Positions 1 through 10,006 of a stretch of DNA of 64,000 bases are shown here, in pieces (the first letter of the stretch is position 1; every line of letters starts with the position of its first letter). The position numbers were made by a program, and so were the translations under genes. A model generated the notes under the pieces. It had not been told where the DNA came from and made no database searches. It saw only the letters and a program-made list of their open reading frames with translations. The stretch is from positions 682,001 through 746,000 of the forward strand of contig NZ_SJPT01000002.1 in the NCBI RefSeq assembly GCF_007860095.1. The letters run 5' to 3'. The DNA comes from Novipirellula galeiformis (lineage in GTDB: Bacteria; Planctomycetota; Planctomycetia; Pirellulales; Pirellulaceae).

Positions 1-235
1 CTGCGGGTTCGTTTTGCCGCCAAGAGAGAGTTCGCAGATTCGACGGTGTCCAATGGATTTGTTTCCTTCCGGGCCGCTGGGACGGATTCGCCAGAGGGAT
101 CGTCCCCCCTTGCCGCCTCATTCACGGCGGGAGCAGCGAGGGAGGGAAACAGCCCAACGGATCGGATTTTCGCGTACTTGGGGCGTGGGAATTTGTCGGT
201 CAAGTGGTTAGAATTCCGCGGTCCACAAATCAAAC
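1..235. other. Left-edge non-coding stretch before the tRNA
   Basis: No reading frame here has a plausible start, ribosome binding site or recognisable motif; the two short open frames are arginine- and proline-rich as expected of random GC-rich frames. A TAGAAT hexamer at 209-214, about 22 bases before the tRNA 5' end, is a candidate -10 box, but no good -35 box is placed correctly. Confidence 0.4.
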
Positions 236-309
236 GCGCCCATAGCTCAGTTGGATAGAGCAGTTGACTTCTAATCAACAGGTCGTAGGTTCGAATCCTA
301 CTGGGCGTG
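236..309 (+). tRNA. trnR(ucu): tRNA-Arg, anticodon TCT
   Basis: A full cloverleaf can be drawn. The seven-base acceptor stem pairs 236-242 with 302-308, the outermost pair being G-U. The D stem is GCTC/GAGC. The anticodon stem is GTTGA/TCAAC around the loop CTTCTAA, giving anticodon TCT, which reads AGA. The T arm is GTAGG-TTCGAAT-CCTAC. The discriminator is G309 and CCA is not encoded. It is transcribed towards the glycolate oxidase operon, whose last gene ends about 300 bases away on the other strand. Confidence 0.95.
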
Positions 310-608
310 CTTCTTGTTGCTCTTTTCTCTCTGCGTTTGGCTTTTTACGGGCCAAAGTCTGCATGATCCTGCCAAAGCCTGCATGAATCGGTAAGCGTCT
401 TAGGCCCAAATTCGCAGGCGCTGCTGCCCAAAGCGCATCGGGGCAAAACTCATCGGCATCTACTTTGAAAGCGTTCGTGGCGCAAGCCGTCCGGTTACGG
501 CGGGCGAAACGTTCGAATTCGACCGGGCGGCTCACGCCGCACCGCTAGAAAACAACTCGTTTAGAGCCAACGTCGCTGGCGTTTCAAATCAACGTCGCGG
601 GCGTGGGG
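310..608. other. Convergent spacer between tRNA-Arg and glcF
   Basis: No gene is supported; the minus-strand open frame across the tRNA 3' part is an artefact. The spacer holds an imperfect direct repeat of CAACGTCGC-GGCGT (about 567-603). GGGGC (605-609) and GCCCC (616-620) can pair as a small hairpin over the glcF stop codon, without a T-run, so it is at best a weak terminator. Confidence 0.4.
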
Positions 609-1874
609 CTAAAGTGCCCCGGCGTACGCGTCTCGTAAGATTTGGATCGTGTGACGGACATTCACATCGGATCCTGCGGAGAGCAAATGACTTTCCAATT
701 GCGTTAAACAGCCAATGTTCCCGGTCGCGACCAGATCGGGGGTGGTGCTCAGCACGTTGCGAACTTTGTCTTCACCGAGCGTTTTGGCGATCTCAGGTTG
801 ATCCACGTTATAAGTTCCCGCCGAGCCGCAGCAGAGATGCGAATCGGGGATTTCGAGCAATTCCACTCCGGGGATCAACGAGAGCAAGCTCCGCGGCTCA
901 CTACGGACCGATTGAGCATTGGACAAATGACAGGCGTCGTGGTAGGCAATTCGAACGGGTTTGCGGGTCTCGGGCAGCGGCGCAAGTTCCCCCAGTTCCT
1001 GTAAGACCACCGAGACATCCTTGACCTTGCCAACGAACGCTTTGGCACGAGCTTCAAACTCGGTGCCTTTTAGAATCAGGGCGTACTCGTGCATCCCCGA
1101 GCCACATCCCGCCGCATTGGTCACGATCGCATCGACGTCATCGGGAAAGGCGTTCAAGTTGGCGACCGCAAATTTTTGAGCTTGGCTAAGGTTGCCGACG
1201 TGCCAACTGAGCGCACCGCAACAGGTTTGCTTGGGGGGCACAACGACCTCGACGCCATTTCGAGTCAAGACGTCAATGGTGGCCGAGTTGATGTCGGGAG
1301 CAAGCACCGATTGAGCACACCCGCTGAGCAGGGCAACGCGCGCACGTCGGGTGCCGATCGCGGGATTGACCGCGGCCCAGGTTTGCTTCGGAGGCAACCG
1401 ATCGGGCAACAATTTCAGCATCGCGGCGATCGACTGGGGGAGCAACGGCGCGAGCGGGCGTGCGAAGCGGCCAAGTCTCGCTGCCAAACGAAAGCGACTG
1501 GGATAGGGCAAGGTGGCATTCGTCATCGCTCGGGAAAGTCGGTCGATCAGCGTCCGTTTCCGCTTCGCTTCGGTCGTGGCGCGATAGGGGCTGATCAGAT
1601 CGCGATAGGGGACTCCCGATGGACATGCAGGCTCGCAGGCCAAGCATCCCAAACAGCGATCAATGTGCGGCGAGGCGTCGTCAACCGAAAGGGTCCCTTC
1701 GAGCACATCCTTCATCAACACGATGCGGCCGCGCGGAGAATCGGGCTCTTGACCGAGGACGTCGTAGGTCGGGCACGCTGCAAGACAAAAACCGCAATGC
1801 ACACAGGTGCTGACGGCCGCCGCCATCTCTTCGCCGAGGGGACCGAGTTTCGTGGTGGGAATGTTGTGTTGCAT
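609..1874 (-). CDS. glcF: Glycolate oxidase iron-sulfur subunit GlcF
   Basis: A 421-residue protein that passes electrons from the flavin subunits of glycolate oxidase to the quinone pool or another acceptor. Two ferredoxin-type 4Fe-4S motifs are visible: C24-x2-C27-x2-C30-x3-C34-P and C74-x2-C77-x2-C80-x3-C84-P. The C-terminal half carries two cysteine-rich CCG-type repeats (CCGALSW and LCCGSAGTYN), as in GlcF and heterodisulfide-reductase-like subunits. It is the last gene of glcD-glcE-glcF, about 107 bases after glcE. Length and domain order are normal for GlcF. LutA and GlpC share the motifs, but adjacency to GlcD and GlcE makes GlcF the best reading. Confidence 0.93.
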   Translation of the reverse strand: MQHNIPTTKLGPLGEEMAAAVSTCVHCGFCLAACPTYDVLGQEPDSPRGRIVLMKDVLEGTLSVDDASPHIDRCLGCLACEPACPSGVPYRDLISPYRATTEAKRKRTLIDRLSRAMTNATLPYPSRFRLAARLGRFARPLAPLLPQSIAAMLKLLPDRLPPKQTWAAVNPAIGTRRARVALLSGCAQSVLAPDINSATIDVLTRNGVEVVVPPKQTCCGALSWHVGNLSQAQKFAVANLNAFPDDVDAIVTNAAGCGSGMHEYALILKGTEFEARAKAFVGKVKDVSVVLQELGELAPLPETRKPVRIAYHDACHLSNAQSVRSEPRSLLSLIPGVELLEIPDSHLCCGSAGTYNVDQPEIAKTLGEDKVRNVLSTTPDLVATGNIGCLTQLESHLLSAGSDVNVRHTIQILRDAYAGAL

Positions 1875-1981
1875 GAAAATCTATCAAAGTTTGCAATTCA
1901 TCATCGATATCCTCGACGACTCGTCCCCACGCTACGTTTCGCTGACGAACGTAGGTTCAAGGGAGCGGTAAAGAGGGATCG

Positions 1982-3073
1982 CTACGATTTAAATCGGCCG
2001 GTGGGATCGAATGCCTGTTGAACGGCGGCCTCGATGTTCGTTTCGTTGTGCGGGTTCAGCTTCGTACGGTTGGAGGGACCGCAAACGCAGAGCCCGCGAT
2101 GGTTGTGGGTGACGAGCAGCGATTCCAATTCATCGAGCCCATCCTCTTCCGTCAACGCTGCCCAAACGACGTTGCCACATCCACTAATGTGCAGCTGGAT
2201 CGGCATCGCCGCGGCAATCGTATCGCACAACGTCGCTGCGTGTCGGGTCGTGCTGGGGATTTTGACAACGTGACTGCCGTCGCCACTCCAATTCAATTCG
2301 GTGATCGAATTCCATAAGGCATTGGCTTCGTCTTCGTCGAGGCGTTCAAGATTACCAAATTGCGATTCGATTTCCGCTGCGATCAATCGGTTAGCCTCAG
2401 CCGGTCCGCGTTGACGCATATAGAGTGTCGACGTGTCGTAGTGATAATCGATGGCATCCAACTCCCAGCGACGCAGCGCCGCGTCGGCCATACGATCGGT
2501 CGCTTGTTGCGATGACTCGCAGGGCAACTTGAGCGTCGCTGTGGCGGGCGGTTTCGGGAACACCTTGAAGGTGACCTCGAGCATGGCACCGAGTTCGCCC
2601 GCACTTCCCACCAACAGTTTCGGGATATCAAACCCAGCGGCGTTTTTGACCACTTTGCCGCCAACATGAACGACCGTTGCGTCGCCCAACATCAACTTCG
2701 CGCCGATCAAGAAGTCGCGAATTGAACCGTAGCGAAATCGTCCGGGCCCACTCAGCCCCGAAGCGATCGTACCGCCCAAGGTTGCCCCCGCGCGGATCCG
2801 CATCGGATCGAAAGGCAAATATTGGCCGCGTTCGGCCAGCACTTCCGCGACCTCCGAGACCTTCGTTCCCGCCAATGCGGTGAACGTGTACTCCGAAGGT
2901 TGGTATTCCACCACACCACTGAGTTGGCCAAGCGAGACCACGTCGCAGGAATCATGGTGCGAGCAAAGCGGCGGTTTGGTTTGATTGCCAACGACCTTGA
3001 CCCGTGTTGACGCTAGCACCGCGTCTCGAACTTCGTCAATGGAATTGGGTTGCAGGGCTGCGTTACTACTCAC
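1982..3073 (-). CDS. glcE: Glycolate oxidase FAD-binding subunit GlcE
   Basis: A 363-residue FAD-linked subunit of the GlcDEF complex that oxidises glycolate to glyoxylate. The N-terminal FAD_binding_4 fold is seen in the loop [19 protein letters not shown] (about 93-112) and the GlcE-typical [12 protein letters not shown] (138-149). Compared with GlcD it is short and lacks the long C-terminal oxidase domain, as expected for GlcE. The start is GTG: AAGGAG lies eight bases upstream and the frame overlaps the end of glcD by 8 bp, so the two are translationally coupled. Confidence 0.92.
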   Translation of the reverse strand: MSSNAALQPNSIDEVRDAVLASTRVKVVGNQTKPPLCSHHDSCDVVSLGQLSGVVEYQPSEYTFTALAGTKVSEVAEVLAERGQYLPFDPMRIRAGATLGGTIASGLSGPGRFRYGSIRDFLIGAKLMLGDATVVHVGGKVVKNAAGFDIPKLLVGSAGELGAMLEVTFKVFPKPPATATLKLPCESSQQATDRMADAALRRWELDAIDYHYDTSTLYMRQRGPAEANRLIAAEIESQFGNLERLDEDEANALWNSITELNWSGDGSHVVKIPSTTRHAATLCDTIAAAMPIQLHISGCGNVVWAALTEEDGLDELESLLVTHNHRGLCVCGPSNRTKLNPHNETNIEAAVQQAFDPTGRFKS

Positions 3074-4517
3074 GCGAGATCACTCCTTGTTTTTCAAGCG
3101 GATGCAGGCCCGACATGGACAACGACGGTGCATCGGCAGCGGGGAACATTTTCCCGCGATTGGCAACTTCCTGGGGATCAAATGCGCCGCGAATGCGATG
3201 GAACAACTCGATCGTTGCGGCGTCAAACATGTCAGGCAGAAAGTCGCGTTTTTCCATCCCCACGCCATGTTCGCCCGTGATCGATCCGCCCATGTCGATG
3301 CACATTTTAATGATCCGGCTACAGACCTCTTCGGCGCGATGGAATTCACCGGCGACGTTTCCATCGTACAGAATCATGGGATGCAGATTCCCATCGCCCG
3401 CGTGAAAGACATTCGCGACTCGAATCCCGCTATCCCGCGAGATTTCTTGAATGTGAACGAGTGCTTCGCCGAGACGATTGCGAGGCACCACGCCGTCTTG
3501 GACGAGGAAATCGGGGCTGATGTGGCCGACGGCGGAAAACACGCACTTGCGACCTTTCCAAATCGACAACCGTTCCGCTTCGGTCGTGGCGATATGTTCG
3601 GCGAACGGGTCGGTTCGCGCGATGATCGTTCGCAACTGCTCCGTCTCGTACTCCACTCGCTCACGCGGACCTTCGAGTTCGACGATCAAGACGGCCGCAC
3701 AGCCTTTGGGGTAGCCGCAATTGACCGCCGCTTCAGCGGCCTCGATCGATAACGCATCCATGATTTCCATGGCCCCGGGCAACAATCCCGATTCGATCAC
3801 GGCGGAGACGGCATCACCGGCCGCTTGCAGCGTCCGATAGCCGACCAAGACGGTGTGGAATTTTTCGGGCTTCGGTAGCAATCGCAACGTGATCTCCGTC
3901 GCGATCCCAAACAATCCCTCGCTGCCGCAGAATAACCCGGGATAATCGGGACCGATCGCATCGGTGCTGTCCGAACCAAACTCGACACACTCTCCGTTGG
4001 CCAACACCACTTTCATTCCGGTGACATGATTGGACGTCATCCCGTACTTCAGGCAATGGGCACCGCCGGAGTTAAACGCGACATTGCCGCCGATCGTGCA
4101 AACCGTTTGACTCGATGGATCCGGGGCGAAATAGAGCCCGTGTTGTAACGCGGCTTGCGTGACCTTGATATTCACAACGCCCGGCTGGACCACCGCGGTG
4201 CGATTGACGGGGTCCAACGACAAGATTTTCTTCAAACGATTCAATGCGATCACAATCCCGCCAGCGATCGGCAGCGATCCCCCGGAGAGACTCGTCCCGC
4301 TGCCTCGGGCCACGAAGGGAATCTTCGCTTCATGACACCAACGAACCGTCGTCACGACTTCCTCGGTCGTCTCGGGAATGACCACGGCCAGCGGTTTTTG
4401 GTGAAACGCGGTTAATCCATCCGATTCAAATGCCACGCCAAAGGCCGCGTCCTGCATCACCCGTCCAGGCGGCAATCGTTCGATCAGACGTGGGAGGGCT
4501 TGCTGCGTTGAATTCAT
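3066..4517 (-). CDS. glcD: Glycolate oxidase catalytic subunit GlcD
   Basis: A 483-residue FAD-linked oxidase, the catalytic subunit for glycolate (or a related 2-hydroxy acid). The FAD_binding_4 domain spans about 42-220, with [10 protein letters not shown] (71-80) and [11 protein letters not shown] (142-152). The FAD-oxidase C-terminal domain holds HAGDGNLHP (372-380) and GEHGVG (415-420), the usual substrate and flavin-contact motifs. It is the first gene of the operon. On minus, TACAAT lies only about seven bases before the ATG (ATTGTA on plus, 4524-4529), so a very short or leaderless transcript is possible; no good -35 box accompanies it. D-lactate dehydrogenase is a relative, but GlcE and GlcF next door favour glycolate oxidase. 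Confidence 0.93.
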   Translation of the reverse strand: MNSTQQALPRLIERLPPGRVMQDAAFGVAFESDGLTAFHQKPLAVVIPETTEEVVTTVRWCHEAKIPFVARGSGTSLSGGSLPIAGGIVIALNRLKKILSLDPVNRTAVVQPGVVNIKVTQAALQHGLYFAPDPSSQTVCTIGGNVAFNSGGAHCLKYGMTSNHVTGMKVVLANGECVEFGSDSTDAIGPDYPGLFCGSEGLFGIATEITLRLLPKPEKFHTVLVGYRTLQAAGDAVSAVIESGLLPGAMEIMDALSIEAAEAAVNCGYPKGCAAVLIVELEGPRERVEYETEQLRTIIARTDPFAEHIATTEAERLSIWKGRKCVFSAVGHISPDFLVQDGVVPRNRLGEALVHIQEISRDSGIRVANVFHAGDGNLHPMILYDGNVAGEFHRAEEVCSRIIKMCIDMGGSITGEHGVGMEKRDFLPDMFDAATIELFHRIRGAFDPQEVANRGKMFPAADAPSLSMSGLHPLEKQGVISRE

Positions 4518-4620
4518 GGCCGCATTGTAGCAAACGGAGGAAGCGAGGAGGGATGGGGGGGCGACGCGTGCAGGGGACCGCGACGCGACGCGTCATTTGA
4601 TCAGCCCGGAGGGGGGCCTT

Positions 4621-4632
4621 CAGCGATCGCTG
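4621..4632. repeat. 12-bp perfect palindrome containing GCGATCGC
   Basis: CAGCGATCGCTG lies in the 213-bp spacer between glcD and the upstream reductase gene. It reads identically on both strands. It may be a chance GATC-rich palindrome, a regulator site or a short stem; no partner copy was noticed in this spacer. Confidence 0.4.
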
Positions 4633-4730
4633 ACTAGGGTAGCACTGAAACCGCTCCGCGTCAGCATGGACGGGTCCGCCGAGCGACCGATTTGGAGAAG
4701 GATCTCAGCTTGGGCAAGGATCTGCGGACG

Positions 4731-5654
4731 TTATCGATTTTCCCAATCGATCCCCGACATCTCGGCCAGGGCTAGGACCAACGCATGGGTGCCACAGCGG
4801 CCGTAGCCCTTCGCTTTGACCGATTGATAGAGTTGCTCGCCCAAGGCGAGCCCCGGCATCGAAAGTCCCATGCGGCGACTTTCGGCAAGGACGATGCCCA
4901 TGTCTTTAATAAAATGTTCGACAAAGAAGCCAGGATCAAAATTGTTTTCGATGATCCGAGGCCCCAAATTGCTCAGCGACCAACTGCCCGCGGCACCCGA
5001 ACCGACCGATTGCAGCACGGTGTTCAGATCCAAGCCTGCGCGATGTGCATAGATCAGTGCTTCGCACACGCCAATCATCCCCGTGGCGATCAACGTTTGA
5101 TTGACCATTTTGGTATGTTGGCCTGCCCCGGCTGGGCCTTGATGCACGATCGTTTTGCCCATCGCTTCGAAGCATGGTTGCACCGCCGCGACCACGTCAG
5201 CTTCCCCTCCGATCATGATCGACAACGCTCCGGAGCGAGCACCGAGATCGCCTCCGGAAACCGGTGCATCGAGCCAATGAACGCCCTGTTGCTTGGCGAA
5301 CCCATTGATTTCGACCGCCAACGAAGGTTCGCTGGTCGTCATATCGACGATGATGTTTCCTTCATCGCAACCGGCCAAGATGCCGTCGTTCTGACACAGA
5401 AAAACCTGCCGGACATCGCGAGGAAAGCCGACGATTGCGAATACCACATCGGATTGCTCGGCGACGCCGCGCGGCGAATCGGCCCACGCCGCCCCTCGAT
5501 CGAGCAACGGTTGGGCTTTGGAACGCGTTCGATTGTAAACGGTCGTTGCGAATCCCTTTTCGATCAGGTGCCCACACATGCTGGCGCCCATCACCCCGGT
5601 TCCGATCCAACCGATGCGAGTGTGTCCGGGGGCAATGTTCATTACGTTGGTCAT
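4731..5654 (-). CDS. NAD(P)-dependent beta-hydroxyacid dehydrogenase (GarR/GlxR/MmsB family)
   Basis: A 307-residue oxidoreductase of the 3-hydroxyisobutyrate dehydrogenase family. The dinucleotide-binding motif [12 protein letters not shown] (about 15-26) opens the Rossmann domain, the substrate-site motif [14 protein letters not shown] follows at about 128-141, and the C-terminal helical domain contains the family's GxxxK region ([14 protein letters not shown]). The family reduces tartronate semialdehyde to glycerate or oxidises 3-hydroxyisobutyrate. Placement just upstream of glcDEF on the same strand suggests tartronate semialdehyde reductase acting after glyoxylate, but no glyoxylate carboligase is in the window, so the substrate is open. 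A second Met at residue 5 (5642) is an alternative start. Confidence 0.85.
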   Translation of the reverse strand: MTNVMNIAPGHTRIGWIGTGVMGASMCGHLIEKGFATTVYNRTRSKAQPLLDRGAAWADSPRGVAEQSDVVFAIVGFPRDVRQVFLCQNDGILAGCDEGNIIVDMTTSEPSLAVEINGFAKQQGVHWLDAPVSGGDLGARSGALSIMIGGEADVVAAVQPCFEAMGKTIVHQGPAGAGQHTKMVNQTLIATGMIGVCEALIYAHRAGLDLNTVLQSVGSGAAGSWSLSNLGPRIIENNFDPGFFVEHFIKDMGIVLAESRRMGLSMPGLALGEQLYQSVKAKGYGRCGTHALVLALAEMSGIDWENR

Positions 5655-5747
5655 GGAAAACGCTCTTTAGCGAGGGAAAGACGATAGCTTTAGCGGTGGC
5701 GAGGAGGGTGAGTCGCGGGTTAGCCCCCCTCTTGATTTGACATTGGG

Positions 5748-6353
5748 TTACTTAAAACCGCCCGTGGTGGTCCAGAACACAGCCAACATGCACAACCAAA
5801 CGATATCGAGAAAGTGCCAATACAGGGCGGCGAAATCAACCGGCCAATGCCGTTCGTGATCATAACGGCCTTGTAGCAGCCGGACCGCGACAATCCCCAG
5901 CGAGATGATTCCGCCGGCGACGTGAAGTGCGTGCAAAAACGCCAGCACGATCACCATGCCGACGAGTCCTTTGCCGTTTCCTTGTTGCACGACGGGGCCC
6001 GAAAGCATGGTGTACATCGAATGAATTTGGAACCCCGTGAACAGGATCGCCAAGACCGCACTGAGCCCCATCAAGCCGGAGGTCAACAAGCGTTTTTCGC
6101 GACGAATCGAAGCGGTGGCAAGATGCAGCAACCCGCTGATCCCGAGCAAGCACACCGTGCTGGCCAGAAAGGTCATCGGAATCGGGACATTGGACAACGG
6201 ATCATCGCGCCGCGAGTACGCGTAGAATCCATACAGGATGATGCTGGTGATAAAAAAGACGAGCAACGAGCCAATGAACAACCATCCTCCCTGTTGGTAA
6301 CGACGGTCCGTTGGCAAACGGTCGGTAGGATGGGGGATCGCGGTGTTGGGCAT
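5748..6353 (-). CDS. Cytochrome c oxidase subunit III (heme-copper oxidase)
   Basis: A 201-residue integral membrane protein with five predicted transmembrane segments. Subunit III hallmarks are clear: HALHVAGG in the fourth helix, and HWPVDFAALYWHFLDIVW in the last, matching the conserved W-H-F-x-D-x-V-W signature. The ATG at 6353 was chosen; a longer frame to 6443 adds 30 residues of non-membrane, Cys-rich sequence with no family resemblance. Five rather than seven helices fits the short bacterial form. Subunits I and II are not adjacent, so it is an orphan here. It may serve an oxidase encoded elsewhere, or an alternative-complex-III-linked oxidase. Confidence 0.88.
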   Translation of the reverse strand: MPNTAIPHPTDRLPTDRRYQQGGWLFIGSLLVFFITSIILYGFYAYSRRDDPLSNVPIPMTFLASTVCLLGISGLLHLATASIRREKRLLTSGLMGLSAVLAILFTGFQIHSMYTMLSGPVVQQGNGKGLVGMVIVLAFLHALHVAGGIISLGIVAVRLLQGRYDHERHWPVDFAALYWHFLDIVWLCMLAVFWTTTGGFK

Positions 6354-6900
6354 CGAAAATTCTAGAACAAACCTAAACGGGGGACAGGTCGCACATTCTA
6401 GTGAACTTTCACCAACTTGATTAGGGGCGCAGAAATGTCGCATCTTCCCCTAGCACGCACCTTAAAATCACGGAACGTGTCCGCCAATTCCCGTGAAAAA
6501 ATGCGACGACGATCCCCCGCACCGCGACACCGCCATCGGGGCCTCAGCAAGACGTGAGGCCTCAGCAAGACGCGGGGCCTCAGCAAGGCTCGAGACCCGT
6601 AAAATCGTTTGTACCCGATCGTTTCGATCTTCGATCGACTTTGATAGGGGATAGCTCCGTATTCGATCACTTTACGTTTCGAGAGGTAGCGATGGCGTTC
6701 TGAGGCACAGGGCAAAGCGTTTCGCCCCCCTTTGCGATATCGACGAAGGTCGTCTCCAATGGTTTGAATACGACCGCGCGGAAGGGATTCGACAACGAAG
6801 GATCCTGTCGTATCCGCGGCGTAACTGAACCGCGTGTGTTCCGCAACAAGCAAATTCAGCGACAAGCAAAACGTGTCACTTGATGTTGACCCCATGAACG
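6354..6900. other. Divergent intergenic region upstream of coxIII-type gene and ABC exporter
   Basis: About 550 bases without a convincing gene. A 165-residue minus-strand frame (6398-6895) is low-complexity (repeated LLRPRV), produced by the tandem repeat inside it. The region must carry promoters for both flanking units; no clear -35/-10 pair was seen. Confidence 0.45.
6541..6594. repeat. 18-bp tandem repeat, 3 copies
   Basis: Three successive 18-base units starting GCCTCAGCAAG at 6541, 6559 and 6577. The first two differ at two positions; the third diverges in its last seven bases. The array sits between divergent genes and contributes to no supported protein. Confidence 0.85.
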
Positions 6901-7638
6901 ATGTTGGCTGCCATGACGCAAAGGGCTCACGACAAGACGGCTGTGTTTCGCGCCGTCGACATCGCCAAAATCTACGAGATGGGCGAGGTCAAGGTGCATG
7001 CGTTGCGTGGGGTCACACTGGAGCTCTATGAACACGAATTTGTTGTGCTGCTGGGAGCGTCCGGTAGTGGCAAATCGACACTATTGAACATTTTGGGCGG
7101 ATTGGATGTGCCCACGTCGGGCACCGTTCACTACCACGGGCTGGAATTGACGCAGAGTGGCGATGCGGAATTGACACGCTACCGTCGCGAGCACGTCGGT
7201 TTCGTCTTCCAATTCTATAATCTGATCCCGAGCTTGACCGCTCGCGAGAATGTCGAATTGATCACCGAGATTGCCGACTCGCCGATGGATGCGCTGGCGG
7301 CGCTCGAGTTGGTCCACATGCAGGATCGAGCAAACCATTTCCCGGCTCAGCTTTCGGGCGGCGAGCAGCAGCGAGTGGCGATTGCGCGAGCGATCGCCAA
7401 GAATCCCAAGGTGTTGCTTTGTGACGAACCGACCGGAGCACTCGATGTACAGACCGGCATTGTCGTGCTCGAAGCGATCGCGAGAATCAATCGAACCTTG
7501 GGAACGACCACGGCGGTGATCACGCACAACGCGGTGATCGCACAGTTGGCCGATCGTGTGATCACGTTGTCGGATGGTCAGATCTCGGGCATTGAAGACA
7601 ATCAGGGCAAAATCGCGGCAGCGGATTTGCGATGGTGA
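6901..7638 (+). CDS. ABC exporter ATP-binding protein (LolD/MacB type)
   Basis: A 245-residue ATPase of the MacB/LolD/FtsE group. Walker A is GASGSGKST (about 52-60), the Q-loop region is [20 protein letters not shown], the signature is LSGGEQQR, and Walker B plus D-loop is [12 protein letters not shown]. The H-loop histidine is in AVITHN. It is followed after 3 bp by a double-FtsX permease and then a membrane-fusion protein, so it powers an export or envelope-remodelling machine. An ATG at 6913 is an alternative start; neither has a strong ribosome binding site. Confidence 0.93.
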   Translation: MLAAMTQRAHDKTAVFRAVDIAKIYEMGEVKVHALRGVTLELYEHEFVVLLGASGSGKSTLLNILGGLDVPTSGTVHYHGLELTQSGDAELTRYRREHVGFVFQFYNLIPSLTARENVELITEIADSPMDALAALELVHMQDRANHFPAQLSGGEQQRVAIARAIAKNPKVLLCDEPTGALDVQTGIVVLEAIARINRTLGTTTAVITHNAVIAQLADRVITLSDGQISGIEDNQGKIAAADLRW

Positions 7639-7641
7639 GCG

Positions 7642-10005
7642 ATGCTTAAACTTGACCAAAAACTGATCCGCGACCTGTACCATATGAAGGGACAAGTGCT
7701 TGCGATCATGGTCGTGATCGCTGCGGGGGTGGCAACGTTCGTGATGTCGATGTGCGCCTACCACTCGCTACAACAGAGCAAAGAAGCGTTTTATCGCGAT
7801 TATCGCTTCGCAGATCTCTTTTCACAGACTCGGCGAAGCCCCACCGCAATCGTGCCAAGGATCAAGGAGATTGATGGCGTCGCTGCGGTGGAAACACGAC
7901 TCGTTTTCGATGTGCTGCTCGACGTGCCGGAGATGTCCGAACCCGCAACGGCGAGACTGATCTCGGTTCCAGATTCAGGCGAAAGTTTACTCAATAAAGT
8001 CTACATTTCGCGGGGGCGAATGATCGAACCGCTGCGAACCGGCGAAGTCGTCGTCTCGGAAGTGTTCGCCGACGCCCATGGCTTCGTCGCGGGAGACCAA
8101 GTGCGAGCGATCATTAACGGCAAACGGCAAACGTTAAAGATCGTAGGGGTTGCGTTGTCGCCGGAATACGTAATGCAGATTCAACCCGGCAGCATCATGC
8201 CCGACCATAAACGCTTTGGCATCTTTTGGATGAACGAGCGTGATTTGGAAGCCGCGTTTGATATGAGCGGGGCCTTCAATGGTATCACGTTGAAACTTGC
8301 CTATGGAAGTCATCCCGATCAGGTCATCGACCACCTCGACCGACTGTTAGAACCTTATGGCAGTGTAGGGGGATACGGTCGCAGCGAACAACTGTCCCAC
8401 CAATATCTATCGGACGAACTGAAACAACTAAGATCCACCGCGATCATGGCCCCCGTCATTTTCTTATCGGTCGCTTCGTTTCTATTGAACATTGTCGTCT
8501 CGCGGATCATCAGCCAACAACGAGAACAGATAGCCGCGTTGAAAGCGTTCGGATACACCGACTACGAGGTGGGATTGCACTACTTGAATTTGGTTTTGAT
8601 CATTTCGCTATCCGGGACGATCATGGGCACCGGATTTGGGCTTTGGATGGCATCGGGGATGACGTCAATGTACGGCGAGTTCTACAAATTCCCAACCTTG
8701 TCGTTTCGGATCGATGGGATGGCGATCGCGGTTAGCTTTTTGTTGACGACCGCAGCGGCTTGCCTGGGGACATGGATTTCCGTCGGCCGTGCGATCCGAT
8801 TGGCACCCGCCGAAGCGATGCGTCCGGAACCTCCACCGAGTTTCAAGCCGACGATGGTAGAGCGATTGATTCCTCGAGAGCGATTACCCGCCGAGATGCG
8901 AATGATCGTGCGCAACATCGCTCGCAAGCCGTTCAAAGCCAGTCTGTCGGTGCTCGGGATCGCCATGGCCGCTGCGGTGATGGTGTTAGGAAACTTTTCG
9001 CTTGATGCGATGAACTACATGATGGATTTCCAGTTCCGCAAGGCACAACGGCAAGACTTGACGGTCACGTTTTTCGAACCAGCAACAGCCTCGGTGATGT
9101 ACGAACTGAGTCAATTGGACGGGGTGCTGGCCAGCGAGACGATGCGGTCCGTGGCGACGCGAATTCATTTTCAAAACCGCTCTCGGCGAATCGGACTGTT
9201 GGGCATCGAGCCCAACCCACAACTGTATCGACTGCTCGACAAACAAGAGCGAGTGGTGCCGGTGCCCGAGTTCGGGATCATGCTCAACACCAAACTGGCC
9301 AGTTTATTGGACGTCGAGCGTGGCGAATTTGTCACGATCGAAGTGCTCGAAGAGAAGCGACCGACGTTAATCGTCGAGGTCACGGCGTTGGTCGAGGAGT
9401 ATGCAGGGCTAAACGCCTACATGAACAAGCAACAAATGCACGCGATGTTGAAGGAATCGAGTGTCGCATCGGGGGCGTTTTTGAAGGTGGACACGAATCG
9501 AATCGACGAATTGTTTCATCAGTTAGAACTCCGCCCTGGGGTCGCGAGCGTAACGATCAAGGATGCCGTGCTCGACAGTTTTCGCGACACCGTAGCCGAG
9601 AACATTCTAATGATGAGATCCTTTATCATCTTTTTTGCAGCGGTGATCGCGATCGGAGTAGTTTACAACAGTGCTCGGATTACCCTTTCCGAGCGAAGTC
9701 GCGACCTCGCAACGATGCGAGTGGTAGGGTTCACGCGGCGTGAGGTTTCGATGATGCTACTCGGTGAGATCACGCTATTCACACTCGCTGCGATTCCACT
9801 TGGTTGTCTGATTGGATATGGATTGGCCGCGTTGATGGCGAGCGGACTCGACACCGACAATTATCGCATTCCGTTAGTGATCAGCGGCAATACCTACGCT
9901 TTGGCTGCGGGGGTTGTGATCGTGGCGACCTTTCTCTCCGCGCTGGTGGTGCAACGTCGCATCGCTCGATTGGACTTAGTCGGGGTGCTAAAAACCCGAG
10001 ATTGA
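7642..10005 (+). CDS. ABC exporter permease with two FtsX domains
   Basis: A 787-residue membrane protein. An N-terminal transmembrane helix (about 15-38) is followed by a large extracytoplasmic MacB_PCD-like region. The first FtsX core is at about 270-390, with motif SQQREQIAALKAFGY. A second anchor (about 433-450) and second periplasmic region precede the C-terminal FtsX core at about 655-780 (SERSRDLATMRVVGF). Such duplicated FtsX proteins act as single-chain permeases with a MacB-like ATPase. It starts 3 bp after the ATPase stop and is separated by 1 bp from the adaptor gene. The substrate cannot be read from sequence; lipoproteins, peptides or amphipathic compounds are typical for the family. 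Confidence 0.9.
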   Translation: MLKLDQKLIRDLYHMKGQVLAIMVVIAAGVATFVMSMCAYHSLQQSKEAFYRDYRFADLFSQTRRSPTAIVPRIKEIDGVAAVETRLVFDVLLDVPEMSEPATARLISVPDSGESLLNKVYISRGRMIEPLRTGEVVVSEVFADAHGFVAGDQVRAIINGKRQTLKIVGVALSPEYVMQIQPGSIMPDHKRFGIFWMNERDLEAAFDMSGAFNGITLKLAYGSHPDQVIDHLDRLLEPYGSVGGYGRSEQLSHQYLSDELKQLRSTAIMAPVIFLSVASFLLNIVVSRIISQQREQIAALKAFGYTDYEVGLHYLNLVLIISLSGTIMGTGFGLWMASGMTSMYGEFYKFPTLSFRIDGMAIAVSFLLTTAAACLGTWISVGRAIRLAPAEAMRPEPPPSFKPTMVERLIPRERLPAEMRMIVRNIARKPFKASLSVLGIAMAAAVMVLGNFSLDAMNYMMDFQFRKAQRQDLTVTFFEPATASVMYELSQLDGVLASETMRSVATRIHFQNRSRRIGLLGIEPNPQLYRLLDKQERVVPVPEFGIMLNTKLASLLDVERGEFVTIEVLEEKRPTLIVEVTALVEEYAGLNAYMNKQQMHAMLKESSVASGAFLKVDTNRIDELFHQLELRPGVASVTIKDAVLDSFRDTVAENILMMRSFIIFFAAVIAIGVVYNSARITLSERSRDLATMRVVGFTRREVSMMLLGEITLFTLAAIPLGCLIGYGLAALMASGLDTDNYRIPLVISGNTYALAAGVVIVATFLSALVVQRRIARLDLVGVLKTRD

Positions 10006-10006
10006 C

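Noticed and set aside
605-620. Rho-independent terminator at the glcF stop
   Set aside because: The stem is only five base pairs, covers the stop codon itself and has no T-run after it on the minus strand.
1089-2021. 310-residue plus-strand frame opposite glcF
   Set aside because: It is antisense to a well-supported gene, low in hydrophobic core residues and lacks motifs; a GC-driven shadow frame.
4518-4730. Small gene between glcD and the reductase
   Set aside because: The plus-strand frame at 4597-4806 crosses into the reductase gene, lacks a ribosome site and is composed of random-looking residues.
6398-6895. 165-residue minus-strand frame upstream of coxIII-type gene
   Set aside because: Its sequence is generated by the 18-bp tandem repeat (LLRPRV repeats), it overlaps the coxIII-type N-terminus, and it has no motif or ribosome site.
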